From positions 1-30,950 of the IMG/VR virus record IMGVR_UViG_3300044949_001082: a stretch of DNA of 30,950 nt, one strand, 5' to 3'. The position numbers and the translations under genes were made by a program. Shown here in pieces: positions 6,737-14,782 of the stretch. The notes under the pieces were generated by a model. The model was not told the DNA's origin and searched no databases. It worked only from the letters and a program-made list of their open reading frames with translations. This DNA is from a virus. How positions within the stretch are numbered: the stretch's first letter is position 1; each line of letters opens with the position of its first letter.

Positions 6737-9700
6737 AAACTTTTATTTTCAGTTCTTCAATTATAGTTTGTTGCTCTTTTATTGCCTCTATTAATAATGG
6801 AACTATTTTTTCGTATTGTACAGTTAAATAGTTTTGTCCTGAAATTGAATTATCATATCCATCATTGTCAAATGGTGCCAACTTAACAGCTTCTGGTAAT
6901 ATTGATTGAACTTCTTGTGCATATACTCCAACATGTTTAACTACTACATCAAAACCAGCTAACTTATTTGCTCTGTCGTTCCAATTATATATAAAGCCTG
7001 TTAGAGACTTAACTTTTTCTAATGGATTTGAAATTTTTTTTATATTTGTTTTAAGACGCATATCTGAAGAATATGCTACAATATCATTTGAAGCATCAAT
7101 TCTTCCATCTGTTGCATTTGGATTAACATTAACACCTAAAGCACCAGATGTTATTTTTTGGTCTCCAACTATTTCTAACTTATAAGCAGGACTTGCCGTT
7201 CCGATACCTACGTTGCCCGCAGAAGGTTGTAAAATTAAACCGTTGTTATTATAAATATATCTTAAAAAGTTATTACCAGCAGTACCATAAAAATTTATAG
7301 TGTTTCCAGAATCGTATCTTGATTCTATATCAAAATAATAAATACTTGGATCTGATTCTGTAGATAATCTAAGCTTAACTCCATTTCCTTGTACATTTAA
7401 TTTTGTAGCTGGACTTGTCGTACCTATACCTACGTTGCCTAATTCTCCAATAGTCAGTTTAGCATCACTAAGTGTAGCAGAAGCTGCACCAGTTGAAGGT
7501 CCGTTTAAAATATGAACTTTTCCTGCTGCATTTCCCCCTCCACCACTATTATCAGTTCTTTCAAAAACTATAGCCGACTTTCTATAAAGTGTATTGTTTT
7601 CTCTATAACCAAAATGAATTCCCGACCAATTACCTACACCCATTAGAGAAGCAAAACTTGCATAGCCATTAGTTGGAGTAACCACATCTAAAATACTTTG
7701 GGGACTTGTCGTACCTATTCCAAAATTACCGGCATTTATATAACTATTAGAAGTATTATTGGCATTTAATTGTATATTACTTGTACCTCCTTTATATAAA
7801 TCCAAAATACCATGTGCTGATACACTAGTACCACTAGCTGAAACTGTAAAAACAGTTGATGTATTATTATAATTAACATTTAGATATATAGAGTCATTAT
7901 ATCCAACAACGGTCGTAGCACCCGCAATGAATTTTTCATAACTTGTTCCTGGGTTATCTCTTACAGAAACTCTACCTGATGACTCCAATAAAATACTTGA
8001 AGCTACTACACCTCCCCAGTGGAATCCTAATTGTGGTGCATAAATCACATTTGTATTACCACTACCTCCTGAATTTTCTCTTATTTGCCAGTTTTGTGTG
8101 TAAGCAATTCCTGTTGATGTGGATTGTATATATGAACCTCCAGTTCCAAGTATAATAGGAGTAGAAATAGCACCTACAGTAGCTGTTCCACTTAGGTTTA
8201 AAGTGACTGCTTCTAATGTAGTGATATTTGTAATATTCCATGCACCCATGTTTATATGACCTCCCATAGTGCCACCACTTAAGGGTAAAGCATAAGAACT
8301 GTAATTACCACTATCTAATACAGTTCTCCATGATTGCCATGTCCCATTATTTTTACCTCTAATAGCTATCTGCCCTGTTCTATAATCACCATATATTTGA
8401 TGTTGCCAAACTGAACTGTAAGCTTGGGAAAATAATGCACCATCTGATTGTCCAAATAATGATATATTAGTTCCAACATAACTAATACCATTACTATTAA
8501 TGCTATCTGCAGCAGTCGCGGAGTTTGATCCGGTATTAACAAAACTCCATCCATCTATATTATCTGCTGAAGTAGCAGTTGCAGCATTACCTGTAATGTT
8601 TATACTCCATGTACCACTTGCACCAGTACCTGTTAAGGTTGGAGAATATGAGTTATAATTAGCTGAATGTAAAACATCTACAAAATTAGAATAAGCAGTA
8701 GCAGATCCAAAAGACTGCTGGTATATTCTCATACCAATAGCATCTTTGCGGAACAAGACTAAATTATCATTACCTCCAGAACCATCTAAATAAGATCTTA
8801 GATGTAAAAAGTCAGCATATGGTGCTGTATTATTATTAGCCCATGAGGTAAATCCAAATCTTAATTCAGAAGCACTTTCAGAGTTTGGAGCTATTGTTCT
8901 TATGTCTCTAGAAGTAAGTCTAGCAGCAGCTCCAGTAATACTAGCAGATGATGTAATGTAACCAGGACCGTTAGTTAACTGATTAAGATTAGTTAGATTA
9001 CCGGAATCCCAAATTGTATTACCTAATGCAGTTGGCCGGCTTCTTACAAAATTTACTACACCTCCATTAGATATGCTAATAGCTGTTTTAGAACCACTAA
9101 CATATGCATCTGTAGTAGCAATGTACATTATTGTACCAAAATTACCTCCTGATATTACATATATTCCAGCTTGGGCAGTAGTTCCAGAAGAACTGTCTCT
9201 TGCACCAAATGTAATTGCAGGTCCAAAATCTGTTGTAACACTAGCAGCTCCTAAATGCAAACCACCATTAGCTGTACCTGGAGTAGTAGCATTCCATGCT
9301 GCTAAACTTCCTTGTAAAACAATAGGCGTAGAAGTAGTAGCCCCACGCCCAGTTACTGTTGCTAAAGTATCAGACTCAGCAGTTAAAAATGCAGGAGCAC
9401 CAGTAATTTTAGACCATCCAAGAGAAGTTATCCATGCTGGGTTTGCATAAGATCCAGTAGTATAAACTCCATCAGTGACAGTTCCAGAATTTCCATCTAT
9501 GGAAACACCTGTTAATGTTTGTGCTGCACTGGCTCGTCCAAGTGATATTGAGGTAGTACCTATATTAAAAGAGCTGTTTACTAACATTGCGTTAGTAACC
9601 ACACCATTTGCAATTGTTGTTACTATAGATGTAGTACCAGATCCAGTCACATTTCCAGTTAATGTAATAGTTTGGTTGCCTGTTATATAACCTGCCCCAT

Positions 9701-11024
9701 TAACAAGTTGACTAGTATTAGTAGGTATGGTAATAACTCCTGTAGAAGAGTTGTATGCACCACTACCCGCTACAAAACTTAAAGCTGCACGTGCACGCGT
9801 GTCTGTGTAATAAAGATTTGTACCCTCACTTACATTTGTTGTAGATAGAGAAGGAAGATCTGCTAAAAGTAAAGCTCTAAATGTAGGAACTCCTGCTGAT
9901 CCGTTTGGAGCAATAAATACTGTATTAGCTGTTTGTGAAGCTAATGTAACTGTAAATGTACCAGATGTAGTGATGGGAGAACCACTGAGTCCAAATATTC
10001 CAGGTAGAGCAATGGCTACAGATGTAACTGTACCTGTATTATTTGTATAACCTGATGGGTTGGAAGCTAGATAATAAGTGGCAGTGTCAAGAGAAAATGT
10101 TCCAGCACCAGTCATTTTTACAAACGGTGTACCTGAAGTCCAAGAAAGAGCAGCTAATCCTGATAGCACAGAACTAGCTTGTTGGGCTCCTATAGTATTA
10201 TAGCTTATAGTAACTGCTGAAGATCCATCAAATGTAATACCTGATGAGTTACCACTACCGGAATTATTAAATGTAACAGGATTTGTTGTTGTACCAGAAC
10301 TACCACCACCTCCACCTGAAGGGGCTGCCCATGTACCGTCTGCTCTAAGGAAGTTTGTAGTACCTCCCGTTGAAACAGGAACTAATCCTTTTGCAGTAGT
10401 TGAGAATAGATCTAATAAAGCTGTAGCTTGAGTAGCTGTTAATGATTCAACATTCCCAGTACCACCTGTCACTCTACCTAATATAGTGGACGTAGATACT
10501 TGAGCAAGTTTTGCTAATGTTACAACATTATTAGAAATAACGGTAGATAGGGCTGTATTACCAGAGCCTGTAATATCACCTGAGAGTGTAATAGTCTGAT
10601 TAGCAGTGAGATAGGTAGTTGTATCTAATGCAAACGTATTTGCACCAGTCATCTTTACAAAAGGAGTGCCTCCTGAATAAACTAAATTAGTTAGTGCTGT
10701 AAGAATAGGTGACTGACCCTGTGCACCAATAGTGTTATAACTTACTGTTATAGACTGAGATCCATTATAACTAGCACCAGAACTATTACCAGAACCAGTG
10801 TTGTTAAATAATACTACATTTGGGTTAGGACTTGAAGAGGATGGAACATAACTTATTGTAACATCTCCTGTACCAGGATCTATCCCAGTGTATGATATTT
10901 CTATATTGGAACCAGCAATGATTTTTCTAATCACAGCATGACCAGGACTTATTACGTTTAAGTCCTGTCTAAGTATACCCTGCTCAGGTTGTACTGGTTG
11001 TCTTGTTAAAGAAAATATTGACAC
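6720..11024 (-). CDS. Long tail fibre with C-terminal S74 intramolecular chaperone (1434 aa)
   Basis: The largest gene in the window. The C-terminus is a peptidase S74 (endosialidase-type) chaperone domain, from about residue 1318: SDMRLKTNI holds the Ser-Lys pair (S1320, K1325) used for self-cleavage, followed by the family's WNDRANKLAG, HVGVYAQEVQ and final long helix. The domain helps trimerisation and is then cut off. Before it lie three GIGTTSP-type fibre repeats (for example GNVGIGTTSPATKLNVQG). The N-terminal half has Gly/Ser/Thr beta repeats, including a 75-residue internal duplication (residues 69-143 and 248-322) and a block shared with the 800-aa fibre. The start is GTG (11024-11022), chosen because it lies 10 bases after the stop of the 53-aa gene. 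Likely a trimeric receptor-binding fibre. Confidence 0.88.
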   Translation of the reverse strand: MSIFSLTRQPVQPEQGILRQDLNVISPGHAVIRKIIAGSNIEISYTGIDPGTGDVTISYVPSSSSPNPNVVLFNNTGSGNSSGASYNGSQSITVSYNTIGAQGQSPILTALTNLVYSGGTPFVKMTGANTFALDTTTYLTANQTITLSGDITGSGNTALSTVISNNVVTLAKLAQVSTSTILGRVTGGTGNVESLTATQATALLDLFSTTAKGLVPVSTGGTTNFLRADGTWAAPSGGGGGSSGTTTNPVTFNNSGSGNSSGITFDGSSAVTISYNTIGAQQASSVLSGLAALSWTSGTPFVKMTGAGTFSLDTATYYLASNPSGYTNNTGTVTSVAIALPGIFGLSGSPITTSGTFTVTLASQTANTVFIAPNGSAGVPTFRALLLADLPSLSTTNVSEGTNLYYTDTRARAALSFVAGSGAYNSSTGVITIPTNTSQLVNGAGYITGNQTITLTGNVTGSGTTSIVTTIANGVVTNAMLVNSSFNIGTTSISLGRASAAQTLTGVSIDGNSGTVTDGVYTTGSYANPAWITSLGWSKITGAPAFLTAESDTLATVTGRGATTSTPIVLQGSLAAWNATTPGTANGGLHLGAASVTTDFGPAITFGARDSSSGTTAQAGIYVISGGNFGTIMYIATTDAYVSGSKTAISISNGGVVNFVRSRPTALGNTIWDSGNLTNLNQLTNGPGYITSSASITGAAARLTSRDIRTIAPNSESASELRFGFTSWANNNTAPYADFLHLRSYLDGSGGNDNLVLFRKDAIGMRIYQQSFGSATAYSNFVDVLHSANYNSYSPTLTGTGASGTWSINITGNAATATSADNIDGWSFVNTGSNSATAADSINSNGISYVGTNISLFGQSDGALFSQAYSSVWQHQIYGDYRTGQIAIRGKNNGTWQSWRTVLDSGNYSSYALPLSGGTMGGHINMGAWNITNITTLEAVTLNLSGTATVGAISTPIILGTGGSYIQSTSTGIAYTQNWQIRENSGGSGNTNVIYAPQLGFHWGGVVASSILLESSGRVSVRDNPGTSYEKFIAGATTVVGYNDSIYLNVNYNNTSTVFTVSASGTSVSAHGILDLYKGGTSNIQLNANNTSNSYINAGNFGIGTTSPQSILDVVTPTNGYASFASLMGVGNWSGIHFGYRENNTLYRKSAIVFERTDNSGGGGNAAGKVHILNGPSTGAASATLSDAKLTIGELGNVGIGTTSPATKLNVQGNGVKLRLSTESDPSIYYFDIESRYDSGNTINFYGTAGNNFLRYIYNNNGLILQPSAGNVGIGTASPAYKLEIVGDQKITSGALGVNVNPNATDGRIDASNDIVAYSSDMRLKTNIKKISNPLEKVKSLTGFIYNWNDRANKLAGFDVVVKHVGVYAQEVQSILPEAVKLAPFDNDGYDNSISGQNYLTVQYEKIVPLLIEAIKEQQTIIEELKIKVYGTTS
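10059..10820 (-). repeat. Internal duplication in the long fibre
   Basis: Residues 69-143 (10820 to 10596) and 248-322 (10283 to 10059) of the 1434-aa fibre align without large gaps. Both run FNN-[TS]-GSGNSSG, then SYNTIGAQ, then SGTPFVKMTGA-[NG]-TF-[AS]-LDT. The copies are about 180 residues apart and are clearly diverged, so the duplication is old enough to be under selection for fold rather than recent slippage. Confidence 0.8.
10305..10610 (-). repeat. Fibre module shared with the 800-aa fibre
   Basis: Residues 139-240 of the 1434-aa fibre (LTANQTITLSGDITGSG through GLVPVSTGGTTNFLRADGTW to GGGGG) match residues 307-409 of the 800-aa fibre (about 15959-16267), which has ITANQTITLSGNVTGSG, GLVPVSVGGTTNFLRADGVW and GGGGG. 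The order of all sub-motifs is the same. This suggests duplication or exchange between the two fibre genes and offers a site for homologous recombination between them. Confidence 0.8.
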
Positions 11025-11034
11025 GTTAAATTAG

Positions 11035-11196
11035 TTATTTCCAGATTCCACTCACATTAAGCTTTGGTGTAGTGGTTTTCCAAGTACCACTCACCTTAAC
11101 AAACATAGTTGCTTGTTTCCAAGTACCAGCAACCTTAATCCATACGACTACCGGTGTAGGTGGAGCACCACTATTCTGTAATAGTGTAAGAAACAT
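11035..11196 (-). CDS. 53-aa protein of three WK repeats
   Basis: ATG at 11196-11194, stop TAA at 11037-11035, 53 residues. After a short N-terminus (MFLTLLQNSGAPPTPVV) come three copies of a short unit: WIKVAGTWKQAT, FVKVSGTWKTTT and LNVSGIWK. Such V-x-GTWK-x repeats occur within phage tail proteins, where they form small beta units; here they stand alone as a complete small gene. It is 2 bases after the 54-aa gene and 10 before the long fibre's GTG start, so the three are probably translated together. A fibre-joint or tail-tip peptide is possible; function is not known. Confidence 0.75.
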   Translation of the reverse strand: MFLTLLQNSGAPPTPVVVWIKVAGTWKQATMFVKVSGTWKTTTPKLNVSGIWK

Positions 11197-11198
11197 GG

Positions 11199-11363
11199 TT
11201 AGTTAGTATTCTTAAGTTTATCTATAGTTTCTTGCAATTCTAATATTTCAATATCAAGTTTATTAACAAGTTGATTGTTATCTAATTGAATATTAGAAAT
11301 TCTAGATTGTTTTAAATACTCTAGTCTAATTTCACATTGTTCTATAAGTTTAAGAATTGTCAT
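11199..11363 (-). CDS. 54-aa coiled-coil protein
   Basis: ATG at 11363-11361, stop TAA at 11201-11199, 54 residues. The sequence is almost entirely amphipathic helix with Leu/Ile in heptad positions (ILKLIEQCEIRLEYLKQS, VNKLDIEILELQETIDKL), predicting a short coiled coil. It starts 19 bases after the 879-aa gene's stop and is followed at 2 bases by the 53-aa gene. Tight spacing in a virion operon supports it being real despite its size. It could be an oligomerisation or assembly helper for the flanking large proteins; I recognise no family. Confidence 0.7.
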   Translation of the reverse strand: MTILKLIEQCEIRLEYLKQSRISNIQLDNNQLVNKLDIEILELQETIDKLKNTN

Positions 11364-11382
11364 TTTATATATATTAAATTAA

Positions 11383-14022
11383 TTATAAAATCCAAAATAC
11401 AAGTACCTTATAGCACTCCTGGAAAGATGCTCGATTAAGCCAAACATATTTCAAACCATCTTTTGTTTGAATAACTTCCATTCTGTTTCCAATAATAGCA
11501 GTTGGAGCGGCATATGGATACATAGAAGCTCCGTTTACCTTTCCTGTCACTACATTTAACGCCATAATTCTTTGAGTGTTATCTTTATGATAAAAGATTC
11601 TATCCTCTCCATCATAAGCTGCCATTGTTCCTGTAGTGAGGGTTTCTGTTAATGGTACAGTAAACATAAGATTAAATCTATCCGTAGTTAAATCCCATCT
11701 ATCAAATCCGATAGCAGCTCCTCCTCTTATAATAAAAGCATATCTTCCTCTCATATTCAAATCACTTGTTCCAAATGCCCAGTTTATACTTGTTCCTGTT
11801 CCTTTTACACCTTGTTCAAGAATAGTGTACCCAGTAACAGCAGTTGTTGGTGCGGTAATAGTACCACAAGTGATAGTATTTGATGTATTACTTGTAATTG
11901 CCACCTCTATAGGACCACCTGTTGTTGTAAGAATCCTTAATCTTTTACCTGCCCATATATTTACTGCCCAAGATTTAGACGTATCTTGAAGAGTAGTGGT
12001 AGAACCTGTACCGGTTGCAACACCAAAATCTGCTGCACCAATAGCTGATGATGTACATATACTATACCTACTAACACCGTTTAATGGTGCTGTAGCTACT
12101 GCCGCAAGTGTTAATGTGGTTGCTGTATTAGATGTAATACGGAATATCTGTGATGCAACACTACCGGTTCCTGCAGTAATAGCGCCTGTGTACATATAAA
12201 CTGTAAACCCTGCCCATTGGTTGGTAGTCCAGTTTTTGCTAAAATCCGTAAGCGTAGTTGTTGATTGAGTTCCAACAATCGTTGTAGCAGCAGGAGTTCC
12301 TGCCATTGTGTAAGTGAATGTAGTTGCAGATGGTACAGTGGCAATAGCTACGTTTGTTACGTTAAAGTTAGCATCAGTAGCACCTCTTACTGTTACCAAA
12401 TCTCCAACTTTAAATTGATGTGCATGAACAGTAGTTACAGTAGCTGTAGTTGTGGCATTTGCTAATGTAGAAATGGCAATAGGTTGATGTCCTGCTACAG
12501 TTGCTGCTGCATTTCTTGCTATACCAAAATCTTGTTGTCTACCAAATGAAGTTACTAATGAATCTATATTGTAGATACCCATTGCAGCAATACCTCCTAA
12601 TTGAATGTACGCTTTATTCGGGTCTCCTTGTATTGCAAATACTGATGTACTATCAGGATTTGTATCCCAAGTACCTACAATAGTAAGTGCGGTGGCTGTA
12701 TTACTTGCTATTGGTCTTATTTGACCTGCTCCTGTTCCTGCCAAAATTCTTACAGCATAGTTTGACCATCTATTTACGGCCCAAGATTTTGTTGAATCAG
12801 TAATAGTTGTTGCTGCACCAGATGTAGCTGTTCCGGCATCAAAGCCAAGAATGAAATATCTACTTGTTGCATTAGGATGTGGATTAATATGAGTATTCCA
12901 AGTTAATGTAGTGGAAGTATTTGAAGCAATTTGTCTAATCTGACCTGCACCTGTACCTGAATAAATATACACCCAATATCCTGCCCATTGGTTTACTTTC
13001 CAGGCTGCTCTATCAACACCAAGAGAAGCATCAACTAATGTAGTTACTGTGCTACTTGCAGAAGATATTCCCCTGTACCAATATGTAGCATTTTCAGTAG
13101 TTCTTTCAATGCTACAATCTGTACCTACTGCTGTAAAAATGTTTTGACTGGCAGGTAAAACATACCAAGTATCTGAAATTATATCATAAGACTGCATTGT
13201 AAAAAATGGAGCTGCTGCAGCACTTGATACTAACCCAATCAAGCCTGTTTGAATACGATAAACAGATGTCGTGTCTGGTTGAACAGTCCAAGCAGAATCT
13301 AGAGTGATCACTTGTGATTCTATTGCGTATGTAGATTGAGAACCTGCTGTTGCTGAAATAGCAGGAGTAAATACAGCAGGATTGTTCCAGGGTTTATTCA
13401 TTTGAGTAGTATCACCCAAAGTAATTATGTTTGCTGCATTAGAAAGTATTCTTCTAATTTGGCTTACACCAGCGTTACCTGTAATACGAAGTGTATAACC
13501 TTCATATTGATTTACAGCCCAAGTTTTTAAAGTGTCTGTAATGTTTAAAGCTCCAGCGGTGTTTGATACAGCTGTAACTATCCCACTATCCGCAATTACT
13601 GGCTCTGCCACACCTGTAATGGTTCTACGCTGTCCTGCTCCTGTTCCAGATAAAATAACAATATCATATCCAATTAATGATTGTTGTGTAATTGCAGCAA
13701 CTTGTAATGTACTTGCTCCTGCAGAAATCACCTTACCATCAATACCTAATGCTGCATTATACTTCATTGAACTAAATGTAATGGGAGCAATAGCAGGAGG
13801 TGAAAGCTGTTGGAACATATCAGTCCAAGTATCATAACGAAAAAACTGAGTAGCTGATATTAAGTAATAAATATATCTACCGTGTTCATCTGGTAGAAAG
13901 TCAGAATTATCTGCTGAACAAGTTGAAGAAATAGCACTACTTACAGCTGGTGCAAAACGTGTCCATTCCCATACTGGCATATCTACCTGTCTTGTAAGTG
14001 TATTTGAAGTTAAAGCTGGCAT
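11383..14022 (-). CDS. Large repeat virion protein, probable tail-tip/fibre component (879 aa)
   Basis: At least six copies of a 45-70 residue beta repeat are visible, at about residues 101-140, 155-215, 323-392, 402-466, 584-655 and 670-735. The unit runs T-x-L-x-D-x-SKSWAVNQWAGY, then VRI-SGTGAGQIR-IASNTATTL, then a closing T-S-Y-I strand. Between and around them are Kelch-like blade signatures (FRYDTWTDMFQQLS near 61, YDIISDTWYVLP near 279, FDRWDLTTDRFNLM near 773), so a beta-propeller may be interrupted by the repeats. A TTFTYTMAGTPAAT-type beta domain lies near 520-580. No enzyme motif is seen. Its size and place between fibre genes point to a tail-tip, baseplate or fibre-network protein. 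Start ATG lies 18 bases after the 145-aa gene. Confidence 0.8.
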   Translation of the reverse strand: MPALTSNTLTRQVDMPVWEWTRFAPAVSSAISSTCSADNSDFLPDEHGRYIYYLISATQFFRYDTWTDMFQQLSPPAIAPITFSSMKYNAALGIDGKVISAGASTLQVAAITQQSLIGYDIVILSGTGAGQRRTITGVAEPVIADSGIVTAVSNTAGALNITDTLKTWAVNQYEGYTLRITGNAGVSQIRRILSNAANIITLGDTTQMNKPWNNPAVFTPAISATAGSQSTYAIESQVITLDSAWTVQPDTTSVYRIQTGLIGLVSSAAAAPFFTMQSYDIISDTWYVLPASQNIFTAVGTDCSIERTTENATYWYRGISSASSTVTTLVDASLGVDRAAWKVNQWAGYWVYIYSGTGAGQIRQIASNTSTTLTWNTHINPHPNATSRYFILGFDAGTATSGAATTITDSTKSWAVNRWSNYAVRILAGTGAGQIRPIASNTATALTIVGTWDTNPDSTSVFAIQGDPNKAYIQLGGIAAMGIYNIDSLVTSFGRQQDFGIARNAAATVAGHQPIAISTLANATTTATVTTVHAHQFKVGDLVTVRGATDANFNVTNVAIATVPSATTFTYTMAGTPAATTIVGTQSTTTLTDFSKNWTTNQWAGFTVYMYTGAITAGTGSVASQIFRITSNTATTLTLAAVATAPLNGVSRYSICTSSAIGAADFGVATGTGSTTTLQDTSKSWAVNIWAGKRLRILTTTGGPIEVAITSNTSNTITCGTITAPTTAVTGYTILEQGVKGTGTSINWAFGTSDLNMRGRYAFIIRGGAAIGFDRWDLTTDRFNLMFTVPLTETLTTGTMAAYDGEDRIFYHKDNTQRIMALNVVTGKVNGASMYPYAAPTAIIGNRMEVIQTKDGLKYVWLNRASFQECYKVLVFWIL
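11818..13722 (-). repeat. Six-fold protein-level repeat array in the 879-aa gene
   Basis: The repeated core is SKSWAVN-x-W-x-x-Y/K followed by a GTGAGQIR-x-IASNTATTL half. Copies three and four (about residues 323-466) are adjacent and most alike; copies five and six (584-735) form another adjacent pair, separated from the first by about 120 residues. The spacing suggests repeat pairs added as units. Confidence 0.8.
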
Positions 14023-14040
14023 AAAATATAATTTAAATTA

Positions 14041-14478
14041 TTATTGTATTTTTAAGTTTGCACGAATAGCTTGTGCATATGTTTGTCTGGATATATTTAT
14101 ATACATCTCTCTGTCCATACCTGCAAGTGCAGTTTGAGCAGCTACGTTGGTCACAGATGAGACAGTTGAAACGGTGGTAACAGTTGATACAGTTCCTAAA
14201 GTTAAACCTGTTGTAATATCATCAATTCTTATTCTTTGTCTTTGAGCAGAGTCTACAACTTGAAGAGTTTCTGAAATTTTTACTAATCTTTCTAATAAAC
14301 TAAGTAAATCTTCTACTCTCACTGCTTTAGCAGGTAGAGGGTTACTAGCACTAACATCACCATCAGAAACACCATCTGCACCAAGAACCATTTTTATTCT
14401 TTGATGCTGTATTCCACCAATATCATCAGATGCTATGTTTGCACCCGAACCTGGCGTATATCCTAAATTATCTGGCAT
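14041..14478 (-). CDS. Small virion-operon protein with YTPGSGANIASDDIGG N-terminus (145 aa)
   Basis: The N-terminus (GYTPGSGANIASDDIGG, then QRIKMVLGADGVSDGDVS and NPLP) is a conserved opening that I know from many phage tail-region proteins of unknown role. Residues about 55-75 form a leucine-rich helix (VEDLLSLLERLVKISETL). Residues about 95-115 are a Thr/Ser/Val repeat (TVSTVTTVSTVSSVTNVA), which could be a thin fibrous strand or a trimer linker. The C-terminal 30 residues are helical. It sits between the 91-aa gene and the 879-aa repeat protein. Probably a tail-tip or fibre-connector protein; molecular role unknown. Confidence 0.7.
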   Translation of the reverse strand: MPDNLGYTPGSGANIASDDIGGIQHQRIKMVLGADGVSDGDVSASNPLPAKAVRVEDLLSLLERLVKISETLQVVDSAQRQRIRIDDITTGLTLGTVSTVTTVSTVSSVTNVAAQTALAGMDREMYINISRQTYAQAIRANLKIQ

Positions 14479-14496
14479 ATGTTTTAATTTTAAGTG

Positions 14497-14772
14497 TTAT
14501 ATAATAGTTACTCCAAGTGTTTGGGCAGCCCAACTCCATGCTTGTGGGTTTGTTTCCCAAGAATCATAAGCTGCACCTAACATTGTGATGTTTCCATCAG
14601 TTAGTATATTTCCAGATATTTCTTTACCATCTTTGTCTAATGTAGCTTCATGCAAAGAGTAATAAAATATTGCTGAATCTTGTAAATTATCTGTTCCACA
14701 TCTAAGAAACATATACTTTGCTGATTTTATTTGTCCGTTTACCCAAATGTTAAATGGTTGTATCTTTTTCAT
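14497..14772 (-). CDS. Conserved-looking small tail-region protein (91 aa)
   Basis: A compact protein, IQPFNIWVNGQIKSAKYMFLRCGTDNLQD in outline, with a W/A-rich C-terminus (TNPQAWSWAAQTLGVTII). It looks like one small alpha/beta domain without cofactors or a membrane segment. The first gene after the 800-aa fibre (10 bases from its stop... the fibre lies upstream in transcription only at a lower coordinate, so this gene is in fact translated after the fibre at 14783-17185). Fibre-adjacent placement suggests a fibre-assembly or connector protein. I recall similar short proteins in other phage tail operons but cannot name a family. Confidence 0.6.
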   Translation of the reverse strand: MKKIQPFNIWVNGQIKSAKYMFLRCGTDNLQDSAIFYYSLHEATLDKDGKEISGNILTDGNITMLGAAYDSWETNPQAWSWAAQTLGVTII

Positions 14773-14782
14773 TCTTTATAGC

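Noticed and set aside
9073-9690. Plus-strand open frames inside the long fibre gene
   Set aside because: They are low-complexity antisense readings of Gly/Thr/Ser repeats without leaders or recognisable motifs.
12111-12465. Other-frame open stretches within the 879-aa repeat gene
   Set aside because: Their Leu/Gln or Ser/Cys-rich composition follows from frame-shifted Thr/Ala repeats; the main frame accounts for the region.
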